A stretch of 64,000 nucleotides of DNA. It comes from Eubacteriales bacterium (GTDB taxonomy: Bacteria > Bacillota > Clostridia > Lachnospirales > Lachnospiraceae). The notes beneath the pieces are model-generated. The model made no database searches. It saw nothing but the letters and a program-made list of their open reading frames with translations, and was not told the DNA's origin. The stretch covers positions 1-64,000 of the forward strand of contig JAUNDE010000004.1 in assembly GCA_030526265.1 (NCBI GenBank), in the 5' to 3' direction. Shown here piece by piece: positions 27,381-38,089 of the stretch (positions are counted from its first letter, which is position 1; each line of letters opens with the position of its first letter). The translations under genes and the position numbers were made by a program.

Positions 27381-27974
27381 CTAAGGAAACAGAATATGCC
27401 GCACCGTATCGGAAAGCTCCTCTTTTCTCGCCTCGAACATCGCCCGGATCGTACAGTTCTCTTCGATCCCGTCATAGACAAGAATGAACCCCTTCACAAC
27501 TGATCTGTTCTCTGCAAAAAAGAGAATCTCTCCTCCCTTTTCTTTCGCGATCGCTTTTGCCTTTTCTCTGAAATCAGATGGAATTTTTGCATAATCTTCA
27601 ACGGACAGATACATTTTCCCCACCTTTGGCTGTGCACAGTGCTCTAACAATCCGAGCAGCAATTCAAAATAATCGCTGTCTTTCATCTCCTTCACTGCAT
27701 CATATGCACGCCCCAGAACATCCGCGATCACTTCCTGTTTTGCGGCAAGCATTTTCGTTCTTCTTTCATATTTCTTCGAAGCCTCAATACGTTCTCTGTG
27801 AACAGTAATCCTTTCCTGTGATCTCACATGAATTGACTCCGACTCTTCTTTTGCTTCTTTTTTCGCTCCTTCCACAATAGATGTCCCGTCTTTTCTTGCC
27901 TTCGAAATCATTTCTCTTGCCGTATTGTCAGCCTCCTGCAGGATCTGACTTTTCATTTTCTCTAATCCAGTCAT
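27381..27974 (-). CDS. ntpE: V-type ATPase subunit E (first operon)
   Basis: Subunit E is half of the peripheral stalk. The 197-residue protein has a long N-terminal coiled coil (about 1-90, rich in Lys, Glu and Ala, such as QILQEADNTAREMISKARKD) and a C-terminal globular domain that binds the A3B3 head (FVLVYDG-like segment GFILVYDGIEENCTIRAMFE). It follows ntpK by 22 bases and precedes ntpC by 28 bases. Its stalk partner is the small coiled-coil gene at 30523-30831. Confidence 0.92.
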   Translation of the reverse strand: MTGLEKMKSQILQEADNTAREMISKARKDGTSIVEGAKKEAKEESESIHVRSQERITVHRERIEASKKYERRTKMLAAKQEVIADVLGRAYDAVKEMKDSDYFELLLGLLEHCAQPKVGKMYLSVEDYAKIPSDFREKAKAIAKEKGGEILFFAENRSVVKGFILVYDGIEENCTIRAMFEARKEELSDTVRHILFP

Positions 27975-27996
27975 ATCTGCTCCTCCCGCGAAAAGA

Positions 27997-30488
<2,492 letters not shown>

Positions 30489-30522
30489 ATTCACATCACT
30501 CCTTCTGTTCCTTCATACTCTT

Positions 30523-30831
30523 TCAAACCAGTTCACTGATCACTGCGGCGACTGCCTCATCAACCCTTATCAGGGCCTGTTCTTTTAAATTCCTGATTTC
30601 CACTTCAATCTCGCGCTCATTTTTCAATAGTTCTTTCGTTCCACGTTCCTCTTCCTCTGTCCAGTCTGTTTCTGCTCTTGCTCTCGCCGCATTTATCTCA
30701 TCTTTGTTTATTCTTTCAGCGCTTTTCTTTGCTTCTTCAATGATTGATTCTGCCTCTTCCCTTGCAGTTCTTATCATTGCATCCGCTTCTTTTTCCGTCT
30801 CTTTGATCGCATTTATGATCTCTTCTATCAT
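30523..30831 (-). CDS. ntpF: V-type ATPase peripheral stalk subunit G/H (first operon)
   Basis: This 102-residue, highly charged protein is almost wholly coiled coil (ETEKEADAMIRTAREEAES and on) and is the partner of subunit E in the peripheral stalk; it is named ntpF in Enterococcus hirae. It is the first gene of the operon, after AAGGAG, 34 bases before the ntpI start. The gene order from here (G-I-K-E-C-F-A-B-D) is that of the E. hirae ntp operon. Identification rests on composition, length and position, since the family has little sequence signature. Confidence 0.88.
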   Translation of the reverse strand: MIEEIINAIKETEKEADAMIRTAREEAESIIEEAKKSAERINKDEINAARARAETDWTEEEERGTKELLKNEREIEVEIRNLKEQALIRVDEAVAAVISELV

Positions 30832-30880
30832 ATCTGCATCACTCCTTTCCCCAAATGATCTGTGAGTCCTCCCGGAGATT

Positions 30881-30915
30881 TTGCTCTATGGGAACGAAGT
30901 TTCCTCATAGAGCAA
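30881..30915 (-). promoter_or_regulatory. Leader hairpin before the first V-type ATPase operon
   Basis: TTGCTCTATG (30906-30915 on the minus strand) pairs perfectly with CATAGAGCAA (30881-30890), with GGAA/TTCC extending the stem inside. It begins directly at the T run of the preceding terminator and ends about 50 bases before the first start codon. No convincing -35/-10 pair fits between terminator and gene, so either the operon relies on readthrough or the promoter overlaps these hairpins. Confidence 0.55.
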
Positions 30916-30916
30916 A

Positions 30917-30955
30917 AAAAACAGCGAATGACGAGTAGTCATTCGCTGTTTTTCA
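30917..30955. terminator. Strong terminator after trmL
   Basis: The 16-bp perfect stem AAAAACAGCGAATGAC / GTCATTCGCTGTTTTT (30917-30932 with 30938-30953) has a 5-base loop and ends in T residues in both directions. It separates trmL from the V-type ATPase operon. Confidence 0.9.
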
Positions 30956-30960
30956 TTGCA

Positions 30961-31455
30961 TTAATCCCAGGAAAGTCTGTGCAGATGTCCCTGAAGATTC
31001 ATTCCTTCAAAATTGTTTTGTCTGAGTGCTTCATAAAGAACAACCGCAACCGAATTTCCGAGATTCAATGATCGAATGTCTCCGACCATCGGAATACGAA
31101 TGCTATCGTCTTTATGTTTTACCAAAATCTCTTCTGGTATACCTGCACTTTCCTTTCCGAACATAATATAGCAATCCGGCTCATACTTTACATCTGTGTA
31201 AACATTCTGTGCCTTTGTTGTTGCCATATAAATCTTCGCATCAGGATTCTTTTCCATAAAATCATTAAAATCTATATATGTTGTCACATCCAGATCTTTC
31301 CAGTAATCCATTCCTGCCCGTCTCAGACTTTTCTCATCCAGTCTGAACCCAAGAGGCTCGATCAGGTGAAGTCTTGTGTTCGTTGCCACGCAGGTTCTTC
31401 CGATATTACCGGTATTTGCCGGTATTTCCGGCTCATAGAGTACAATATTTAACAT
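30961..31455 (-). CDS. trmL: tRNA (cytidine(34)-2'-O)-methyltransferase
   Basis: TrmL methylates the ribose at the wobble position of tRNA-Leu. The 164-residue protein, from the ATG at 31453-31455 after AAGGAG, is a minimal SPOUT knot enzyme with PEIPANTGNIGRTCVATNT, the central MFGKESAGIPEEIL and IPMVGDIRSLNLGNSVAVVL. The in-frame reading to 31545 adds an unlikely tail. It lies 43 bases after the aminotransferase stop and is followed by a strong terminator, so it closes that operon. Confidence 0.95.
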   Translation of the reverse strand: MLNIVLYEPEIPANTGNIGRTCVATNTRLHLIEPLGFRLDEKSLRRAGMDYWKDLDVTTYIDFNDFMEKNPDAKIYMATTKAQNVYTDVKYEPDCYIMFGKESAGIPEEILVKHKDDSIRIPMVGDIRSLNLGNSVAVVLYEALRQNNFEGMNLQGHLHRLSWD

Positions 31456-31498
31456 TTTTGTTCTCCTTTTGATTACCGTATCTCTGCTCTTAACAGGA

Positions 31499-32662
31499 TC
31501 AGCTTCTGAGTTTCGTGATAAATGACTCAAATCTTCCAAGTGCAACCTTCAGATCTTCAAGAGAATATGCGTAAGAGATACGGAGGAATCCTTCTCCACT
31601 ATCTCCAAATGCCGTTCCGGGAACTGTTGCAACTTTTTCCTCCTGAAGAAATCTTGTCGCGAATTCATCCGATGTCATTCCAAATTCTTTGATACAAGGG
31701 AATACATAAAATGCACCATATGGTTCAAAACATGGAATGTTCATACGCTTAAATTCACTCACCAGATATCTTCTTCTCTGGTTATAGGACTCTCTCATCC
31801 TGTCCACTTCAGCTTCACAGTTCTTCAATGCTTCCACTGCAGCATACTGACTGTTCGTCGGCGCGCACATGATCGCAAACTGATGGATCTTAAGCATCTG
31901 CTCCAGGATCAGCTCCGGTCCGCATACATATCCAAGCCGCCATCCTGTCATGGCAAAGCTCTTGGAAAACCCGTTGATCACAAGTGTTCTTTCTCTCATT
32001 CCCGGAAGAGATGCGATCGATGTATGGGTTCCTTTGTATGTAAGCTCTGAGTAGATCTCATCCGAAAGGACATAAAGATCATGTTCTTTGACTGTCTCTG
32101 CGATTGGTTCGAGCTCTTCTCTTGTCATGATCGCTCCGGTCGGATTGTTTGGGAACGGCATCACAAGGATCTTTGTCTTTGGTGTGATCGCCGCCTCAAG
32201 CTCTTCTTTTGTAAGTTTGAATTCATTCTCGTTTTTCAATGGGATTGCAACCGGAACTCCTCCTGCCAGTTTCGCACATGGATCGTACGATACATAGCAC
32301 GGCTGCGGAATCAATACTTCATCACCGGGATCGAGCATTGCGCGAAATGCGATATCAATTGCTTCACTTCCTCCGACGGTCACCACACATTCTTTTTTAG
32401 GATCGTATTTCACACCGATCTTGCGTTCCAGATATTTGCTGATCTCTTCTTTCAGATCCATGAGACCTGCATTTGATGTATAGAATGTCCTGCCTCTCTC
32501 TAATGAATAGATACCTTCTTCTCTGATTCTCCACGGTGTATCAAAATCCGGTTCGCCTACACCGAGCGAAATAGCATCCTTCATTTCACTTACGATATCG
32601 AAGAATTTACGGATGCCGGATGGTTTTATTTCTGTGATCTGTTTTGATAATGGGTTTCTCAT
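31499..32662 (-). CDS. PLP-dependent class I aminotransferase
   Basis: The 387-residue enzyme belongs to the aspartate aminotransferase fold I. Landmarks are SLGVGEPDFDTPW, YTSNAGLMDLKEEISKYL, PFPNNPTGA, LSDEIYSELTY and the PLP-binding Lys in NGFSKSFAMTGWRLGY. The C-terminal domain ends with RISYAYSLEDLKVAL. The subgroup resembles aromatic amino acid or PatA-type aminotransferases, but the substrate is not decided by sequence. Its start shares one base with the stop of the Lrp gene (TAATG), so both are coupled; an Lrp partner suggests control by an amino acid. Confidence 0.93.
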   Translation of the reverse strand: MRNPLSKQITEIKPSGIRKFFDIVSEMKDAISLGVGEPDFDTPWRIREEGIYSLERGRTFYTSNAGLMDLKEEISKYLERKIGVKYDPKKECVVTVGGSEAIDIAFRAMLDPGDEVLIPQPCYVSYDPCAKLAGGVPVAIPLKNENEFKLTKEELEAAITPKTKILVMPFPNNPTGAIMTREELEPIAETVKEHDLYVLSDEIYSELTYKGTHTSIASLPGMRERTLVINGFSKSFAMTGWRLGYVCGPELILEQMLKIHQFAIMCAPTNSQYAAVEALKNCEAEVDRMRESYNQRRRYLVSEFKRMNIPCFEPYGAFYVFPCIKEFGMTSDEFATRFLQEEKVATVPGTAFGDSGEGFLRISYAYSLEDLKVALGRFESFITKLRS

Positions 32663-33153
32663 TATGGTGTCACCAACATCCTCTCTTCTTTTTCTTTCTG
32701 TGCCAATACTGTTCCGTGTTCTTTATACGTTCTCAGGATAAAGTGTGTTGCTGTTCCAACTACATCATCGATCGGCGCAAGCTTATCAGACACAAAACGT
32801 GAAATCTCCATCAATGATTTTCCTTCGATCGATACCAGGAAATCATATGCACCGGAAATAAGGTATACAGAAGTTACTTCCGGATAATTGTAAATGCGCT
32901 GCGCGATATGTTCAAAACCTCTTCCTCTCTGCGGTGTCACACGAACCTCGATCAGTGCGTTCACCTGGTCTACACCGGCCTTCTCCCAGTCGATCATTGT
33001 GTGATATCCACAGATGATCTTCTCCTGTTCCATTGCATCGATCTCATTCACAACCGTCACTTCATCTGTTCCAAGGAGGATTGCCAGCTCCTTCAGGTCA
33101 ACTTTACAATTTCTTTCGATGTAATTTAAAATCTGTCTTCTTGTATCGTTCAT
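32662..33153 (-). CDS. Lrp/AsnC-family transcriptional regulator
   Basis: The 163-residue regulator has an N-terminal helix-turn-helix (DLKELAILLGTDEVTVVNEI, about 19-38) and a C-terminal RAM domain (ALIEVRVTPQRGRGF, YLISGAYDFLVSIEGKS) that binds amino acids and forms octamers. The ATG is preceded by GGAAG. Its stop overlaps the aminotransferase start by one base, so the regulator probably controls, among others, the gene it is coupled to. Its effector amino acid is unknown. Confidence 0.93.
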   Translation of the reverse strand: MNDTRRQILNYIERNCKVDLKELAILLGTDEVTVVNEIDAMEQEKIICGYHTMIDWEKAGVDQVNALIEVRVTPQRGRGFEHIAQRIYNYPEVTSVYLISGAYDFLVSIEGKSLMEISRFVSDKLAPIDDVVGTATHFILRTYKEHGTVLAQKEKEERMLVTP

Positions 33154-33249
33154 TTTTCTTCCCTCTTTTTCTTTTATAATAAATTGACAGAGGCCCTTCT
33201 CTTTCCCCTGTACAATTTTTCTTACTGTTTTTCTGTCTTCGTATGTGTG

Positions 33250-34179
33250 TCAGCCAAAGATTTTCAAGAGTTCATCCGGTGCCGGTCTGTCAATATATCT
33301 GACATCCTCACCGTTATGGATCACCTTGTCATTATTATCAGTCAGCTGACCGATCACAGACGCTGTATATCCTTTCTGTTTCAGCTCTTCCACAAATACT
33401 TCTCCGTGTTCTGCAAGAACAAGGAAACTTCCGTTTGATGTCAACTGATATGGATTCAATCGGAAATACTCACATACTTCTATCGTCTCCTGTCTGATGG
33501 CAAACTTTTTCATATCAAGCATGAGACCTTTTTCAGTCTCTTTGGCGAGATTCCAAAGTGCTGCAAAAATTCCTCCTTCCGATATCTGGCTGATCGCCAG
33601 TGCCCCGCACTCTCTCGCAGCTTCTATCTGCCCGATTCCACAAAGCTTCTTATCGTACGCTTTCATCTGCCTTATAAATGCAGGTGTGAACCGTTCCCGA
33701 AGCTCTGCCTCTCTCTGTCCGATGACACGAAGCATTCCTTCTGTTCCGACTTCGCCGATCAGGATGACATCATGACCGGCTCGTGCGGTAAGAAAGGCAC
33801 CTGCAGACAGCTTCTTATCTACGGATTTCCCTAATGCAGTTACTGTGACTGCCGGAACCTTAAGCGCAGTGCTGATACCGCCCTGTACATCAAAGGTATC
33901 TATTTCAAAACCATTCTTCCCAAGCAGCTCCACTGCCCATTTCGTATGGTTTCTTATCGAATTCACTCTGGACTTTTCCATCCCGGCAGGAACTTCAATC
34001 TTCAATTCAAAAACGGCCCGCTTCACGCCTTTTGCGAAAAGTTCATTCGCCTGTGCGAGGACAGCTACTCCCCCAATATCCCGCATGCCGCCATAAAAGG
34101 TATTCGACACACAGCATACCGGACCTCTTTCCATCCTGCCTGTATCATCCTCTCTGCTTACTGTTTCAAACTGTATCAT
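33250..34179 (-). CDS. AIR synthase-related protein (HypE/ThiL-like fold)
   Basis: The 309-residue protein has an N-terminal AIRS domain (about 20-150, with GGMRDIGGVAVLAQANEL) and a C-terminal AIRS domain (AGHDVILIGEVGTEG, QISEGGIFAALWNLAKETEKG). The superfamily contains PurM, SelD, ThiL and HypE, all ATP-using. It lacks a clear match to any one of these, and hydrogenase genes are not nearby, so I would not call it HypE. Its start shares one base with the VanW gene stop (TAATG). Confidence 0.82.
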   Translation of the reverse strand: MIQFETVSREDDTGRMERGPVCCVSNTFYGGMRDIGGVAVLAQANELFAKGVKRAVFELKIEVPAGMEKSRVNSIRNHTKWAVELLGKNGFEIDTFDVQGGISTALKVPAVTVTALGKSVDKKLSAGAFLTARAGHDVILIGEVGTEGMLRVIGQREAELRERFTPAFIRQMKAYDKKLCGIGQIEAARECGALAISQISEGGIFAALWNLAKETEKGLMLDMKKFAIRQETIEVCEYFRLNPYQLTSNGSFLVLAEHGEVFVEELKQKGYTASVIGQLTDNNDKVIHNGEDVRYIDRPAPDELLKIFG

Positions 34180-35702
34180 TATTCTTCTTCCTCGTCATCC
34201 GTTTCGTACGCACCATTGATCGCCGCCTGGATCGCACTCAGGCTCTGTCTGGAAACAGCCGCATCAAGTGCTGCAACAGCACTGTCACTGCCTCCTGCAG
34301 TTCCAACTTCGATGATCTCATTCGATTTCTGGTAAGAACTTGTATTAAATACTTCCTTGCTTACCTCTTTATCATCCTCATATACAATCTTCCAGAGTCT
34401 TGCTTCACAGCCCGTATGAGGACTTCCTGTATAATTCATCTCTCCAAATGACAGTTTTGAGCTTAGTTTGTATTCTACCGTATATTCTTCTGTACTGATT
34501 GTCTCGCTCACATATTCTACCCTGCGATTTTCCGGCCTCGTCTCTTTTCCATAGATCACAACTCGAAGCTGATTGTACGGATCAATCTCACTGAAAATAT
34601 AAATCGGTGTTTCGTATGAATTTTTAAACCTGAAATCCATACTTCCGCCTGCAATCGCAGCGTCTCTCGATGGTTTCACATAATCAACCAGCATAGAATG
34701 CGGGTATCTCTCAATAATCTCAAGCTCTGCATAAATAACCGCATTATAAAGTGTTGTTGACACCTGACAGATGCCGCCTCCCCAGGAAGGAACAACCTGT
34801 CCATTCTCGTACGCAGTTCCCTCGGCATAACCATTTTCTTCGTTAAATGGGGCAACCGTGTCGTACATGGAGAATGTCTCACCCGGTTTCAGAATGATCC
34901 CATTGATCTTCTGCGATCCGGTCTTCAGATTTGTCCATCGCTCACCGCCGCCGGCATCTGTGTAAAATGAACCAAGTTCATCTGTCATATTTTCAAGATC
35001 TTCTTTTGTGATCTCCGGCTTATCAAGTTTTGTCACAAGATCGATTGTAAATGATTTGTGATTCCATTTTCCATTGATCTTTTTTTCGATTGCTTTTACT
35101 GATTTCGAAACATCGATTGTTTCTCCCTCTTTTTCCTCTACGATACTTGTCTCCCCCGTATCACAGTCTCTCGCAATACTTGCATTTTCAGCAAGCTGAA
35201 GGAGCGGCGTCGCCTTCTCATCCAAAAGTGTTTTTAACTGTTTCTCATCAATATGATATGTCTCTTCTATTTTATACGGCTCTTTCTCAAGATTCTTGAT
35301 CTGCTTATAGCGTTTCCACATACTTCCACTTTTCCCATAAGCAAGCGCATCATCCACAAGCTTCTCAGCGTCCGGACAACCGTATCCGATCTCCTTCAAA
35401 AAAGCATCTACATTTCCATTGATGATATTCATGGATATCGTAGCACTGCTGTCGTTCCGAAGTTCTCTGTTCAGTGCGTCCAAAGCCTCCTCTTTACTCA
35501 TTCCGGAAACATCTATATTCCCAATGATAACATTATTGCAGATCTTATCCGGTTTTGCCTGTGCAACATATCCTCTCATGGCCGCATAGGAACCGATAAA
35601 AATGCACAGCAAAACAACGACCACGATAATGATCGTCGCCTGTCTCTGTCGTCTCTTTCTCATGCGTGCCCGCCTGCTTTGTGCATTTCTTTTCTGTGCC
35701 AT
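34179..35702 (-). CDS. VanW-family cell-envelope protein
   Basis: The 507-residue protein has a very basic N-terminus (AQKRNAQSRRARMRKRRQRQ), one membrane helix (about 22-44), an extracytoplasmic region with peptidoglycan-binding-like repeats (ISGMSKEEALDAL-type segment from about residue 65), and a VanW domain (about 250-370) with FSMYDTVAPFNEENGY and GGGICQVSTTLYNA. A G5-like domain (about 385-455) follows, with a low-complexity Ala/Asp/Glu tail. VanW domains occur in vancomycin clusters but their role is not known; no van genes are present here, so this is not resistance evidence. It likely acts at the cell wall. Confidence 0.9.
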   Translation of the reverse strand: MAQKRNAQSRRARMRKRRQRQATIIIVVVVLLCIFIGSYAAMRGYVAQAKPDKICNNVIIGNIDVSGMSKEEALDALNRELRNDSSATISMNIINGNVDAFLKEIGYGCPDAEKLVDDALAYGKSGSMWKRYKQIKNLEKEPYKIEETYHIDEKQLKTLLDEKATPLLQLAENASIARDCDTGETSIVEEKEGETIDVSKSVKAIEKKINGKWNHKSFTIDLVTKLDKPEITKEDLENMTDELGSFYTDAGGGERWTNLKTGSQKINGIILKPGETFSMYDTVAPFNEENGYAEGTAYENGQVVPSWGGGICQVSTTLYNAVIYAELEIIERYPHSMLVDYVKPSRDAAIAGGSMDFRFKNSYETPIYIFSEIDPYNQLRVVIYGKETRPENRRVEYVSETISTEEYTVEYKLSSKLSFGEMNYTGSPHTGCEARLWKIVYEDDKEVSKEVFNTSSYQKSNEIIEVGTAGGSDSAVAALDAAVSRQSLSAIQAAINGAYETDDEEEE

Positions 35703-35715
35703 ATTTCACCCCTGA

Positions 35716-35820
35716 TCAAATCATAAATGCCGGTATCAATGTAACCGCAACCATTGCAACTACAACAACAATGATTACAATTGATACGATTCTTTTCGTC
35801 TTTTTATCGTGAAGATTCAT
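35716..35820 (-). CDS. 34-residue single-helix membrane peptide
   Basis: I found this small gene between the radical SAM and VanW genes. The ATG at 35818-35820 is preceded by GAGGT at 7 bases; the product is MNLHDKKTKRIVSIV followed by a Val/Ile-rich helix and a short tail ending PAFMI. The basic N-terminus and single hydrophobic helix predict an inner-membrane peptide with its N-terminus inside. Similar small peptides annotated DUF4044 exist in Firmicutes; that link is from memory. It ends 13 bases before the VanW gene start and is probably cotranslated with it. Confidence 0.65.
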   Translation of the reverse strand: MNLHDKKTKRIVSIVIIVVVVAMVAVTLIPAFMI

Positions 35821-35903
35821 CTTTCTACCTCTTTTTTACCAGATCTTTTTTCAGTCTTCTGATTTCGTTTTTAGTTACATTTCTTCTTATAATAACGGTT
35901 TTT

Positions 35904-37619
35904 TTACTGTTTTTCAATCACCATTGTCATCGCTTCTCTAGTAAGAGGATTGCGTTTTCGATAATCAAACAAAACAGTTTCCCCCAATGTTTCAAAACGT
36001 TCCAAATGAGTCATTCTGCGAAGCTGATTCTTATCATAATTCTCATATCCTGTCAGATATGTCTGCGAAGCAGCCTCTGCCTCATAGAATTCCCTGAGTT
36101 CTTTCTTATCAATCCTGTATTCACCTGCAAAATCCGGTCTGTTCTTTGCATTTTCACGCAGATAATAATCATATGTCAGAAGCTCACGGATCTTCTGCTC
36201 ACATTCCGGCATATTTTCTTTTACAAAAGACAGTAAAATTTCGTATCTTGCGGCTCTTGTGTGATTCACCAGATGGTATCCATTCTGTTCATAATATGAG
36301 GCAAGTGCATCATACATACCAAAGCAGTCTTCGAATCTCTTCTCAAGCTCCGGCAGTGTCTTTGAAAACTGTCCGCTGTTATAGTAGACCTCCACCATTT
36401 CTTCTACACCCTTGAGTCGCAGAACATCTGCATACGAGAGCCACTTTGTATAAAGCACTTCATACGGAGGCGTATTCTTATATGCCAGCCCGTATGCATC
36501 TTTGTTTTCATTCATAAAAGAACCTTTCAGCACTTTTAAAAAACCAAGCTGCAGCTGTTCCGGTCGAAGCTCACAGACATCATTGAACGATTTTCGAAAG
36601 CTTTCCATATCTTCATATGGAAGTCCTGCGATCAGATCCAGATGCTGATGAACATTTCCCTGTTCTTTCACTGCCCGAACATTTGCTGCCACCTTTTCAA
36701 ACTTCATCGTACGGTGGATCTCTTTTACTGTATCCGGATTCGTCGACTGAACCCCGATCTCCAGCTGGATCAGTCCCGGTCTCATACTTCGGATCAGTGC
36801 GATCTCTTCCGCATTCAGTAAATCAGCAGATACTTCGAAATGAAAGTTCGTAACCCCATTATCATGCTCGATCAGATATTTCCAGATCTCCTGTGCATGC
36901 TCATGGCTGCAGTTAAATGTACGGTCTACAAACTTCACCTGCGGGACTTTATGATCGATAAAAAACTGAAGTTCTTTCTTTACTTTATCAAGACTTCGAA
37001 ATCTCAGTTTCTTATCCACAGATGACAGACAATAACTGCAGGAGAACGGACACCCTCTGCTGCTCTCATAATAGATGATCTTATGCTCGAAATCAGTCAT
37101 ATCCTCATATATAAATGGAACTTTATCAAGATCCATTACATCACGCCATGGATTTGCATGGATCATGCCTTCACTGTCACGGTATGTGATCCCCGCAAGA
37201 TCTGTCAGTTCAGTTCCATCTGCCAGCATCGCAAAGGTTTCTTCTCCTTCACCTTTCATAACACCTTTTACTTCCGGCAGGCGTCTGAGAATATCTTCGG
37301 AATCATAAGACACTTCCGGTCCCCCTAACCAGATCTCTGTCTGCGGCAGGATTTTCTTTATCTCTCTCACAATTGCTTCTACATGGGAGATGTTCCAGAT
37401 ATAACACGAGAAGCAAAGGATATCCGGGTGTTTCTTATACAGATCCATAAGAATATCATCTGTCTGCTGGTTGATCGTGTATTCCGCCAAAGAAATGGTC
37501 GTACCTGTCTCGCTTTCGCTTTTTGATCCAAGATAAGACTGTGCATAAGACTTCAGACTATACACAGCCAGATTTGAATGTATAAATTTTGCATTGATTG
37601 CTGTTAGTAATATTTTCAT
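35904..37619 (-). CDS. B12-binding-domain radical SAM protein (DUF4080 type)
   Basis: The 571-residue enzyme has an N-terminal cobalamin-binding-like Rossmann domain (about 1-140, with LGGPEVSYDSEDILRRLP), a radical SAM domain with the cluster motif CPFSCSYC (Cys190, Cys194, Cys197) and a C-terminal domain of about 180 residues resembling DUF4080. The order matches a known family whose substrate is unknown. The cobalamin site lacks an obvious DxHxxG motif, so it may not bind B12. It faces the SRP RNA gene on the other strand, and its own promoter would lie between 37620 and 37660. Confidence 0.9.
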   Translation of the reverse strand: MKILLTAINAKFIHSNLAVYSLKSYAQSYLGSKSESETGTTISLAEYTINQQTDDILMDLYKKHPDILCFSCYIWNISHVEAIVREIKKILPQTEIWLGGPEVSYDSEDILRRLPEVKGVMKGEGEETFAMLADGTELTDLAGITYRDSEGMIHANPWRDVMDLDKVPFIYEDMTDFEHKIIYYESSRGCPFSCSYCLSSVDKKLRFRSLDKVKKELQFFIDHKVPQVKFVDRTFNCSHEHAQEIWKYLIEHDNGVTNFHFEVSADLLNAEEIALIRSMRPGLIQLEIGVQSTNPDTVKEIHRTMKFEKVAANVRAVKEQGNVHQHLDLIAGLPYEDMESFRKSFNDVCELRPEQLQLGFLKVLKGSFMNENKDAYGLAYKNTPPYEVLYTKWLSYADVLRLKGVEEMVEVYYNSGQFSKTLPELEKRFEDCFGMYDALASYYEQNGYHLVNHTRAARYEILLSFVKENMPECEQKIRELLTYDYYLRENAKNRPDFAGEYRIDKKELREFYEAEAASQTYLTGYENYDKNQLRRMTHLERFETLGETVLFDYRKRNPLTREAMTMVIEKQ

Positions 37620-37666
37620 AACAGAGATATTTTACACCACATTAGTCAGAATGGCAAATCGTCTTG

Positions 37667-37695
37667 TTGACTTTTTACGGGAAACCATGTACAAT
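37667..37695 (+). promoter_or_regulatory. Promoter of the SRP RNA gene
   Basis: TTGACT (37667-37672) and TACAAT (37690-37695) are 17 bases apart, close to consensus, with the RNA 5' end about 7 bases downstream. Confidence 0.85.
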
Positions 37696-37701
37696 ATGAC
37701 A

Positions 37702-37962
37702 CGTGCAGCCGGGGAGGTAGCGGAACCTTGTACCTGCAATCCGCTATAGCAGGGGTGATATTGCGCAGAGGGCATTGCTGGTGAAGCTGCCCCTGATAAG
37801 TGACGTTGATGTCCGGGTCTCACGCGACGAAAATCTGTGAACCGTGTCAGGTCGGGAACGAAGCAGCACTAAGCAGAACCTTTCGGGTGCCGTGAGGGTG
37901 CCTGGACTGAGTTAACTGTCAGGGTAACGTTCATTGGACTTGGTTCGAAGCGCAATGCACAT
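37702..37962 (+). ncRNA. ffs: Signal recognition particle RNA, large Bacillus type (scRNA)
   Basis: The sequence matches the Firmicutes SRP RNA layout. The Alu domain 5' part is GGGGAGGTAGCGGAACC with CCTGCAATCCGCTATAGCAGGG; the S domain helix 8 has GTGTCAGGTCGGGAACGAAG and CAGCACTAAGCAG with its conserved loops; the 3' part ends GCGCAATGCAC, pairing with the 5' GTGCA. The total of about 261 nt is close to the B. subtilis RNA. It binds Ffh and targets membrane and secreted proteins. A reading frame on the opposite strand across this RNA is spurious. Confidence 0.95.
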
Positions 37963-37993
37963 AAAGAGAGAACTAATAAAGTGATATATACAG

Positions 37994-38073
37994 GATCAGG
38001 TTATACATATGCTTTTGCTGCTCAGGACGCAGCGGCGATTCGCGCTAAAAGCATATGTATAACCTGATCTTTT
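37994..38073 (+). terminator. Long hairpin after the SRP RNA
   Basis: Two perfect 23-base arms (37994-38016, starting GATCAGGTTATACATATG, and 38047-38069) flank a 30-base centre with smaller stems (GCTGC/GCAGC, GCG/CGC). TTTT follows on the plus strand, so it can terminate the SRP RNA. The stem is much longer than needed for a terminator. The tadA gene ends 20 bases further on the other strand. Confidence 0.7.
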
Positions 38074-38089
38074 ACATTTCAAAAATATT

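Noticed and set aside
33250..34179. HypE hydrogenase maturation factor
   Set aside because: Only the general AIRS fold is supported; no other hyp or hydrogenase genes are nearby.
34179..35702. Vancomycin resistance implied by the VanW domain
   Set aside because: VanW domains are common in Clostridia without van clusters; no vanHAX or vanRS is present here.
37632..37823. 63-codon minus-strand frame
   Set aside because: It lies across the SRP RNA and its promoter; the RNA explains the sequence.
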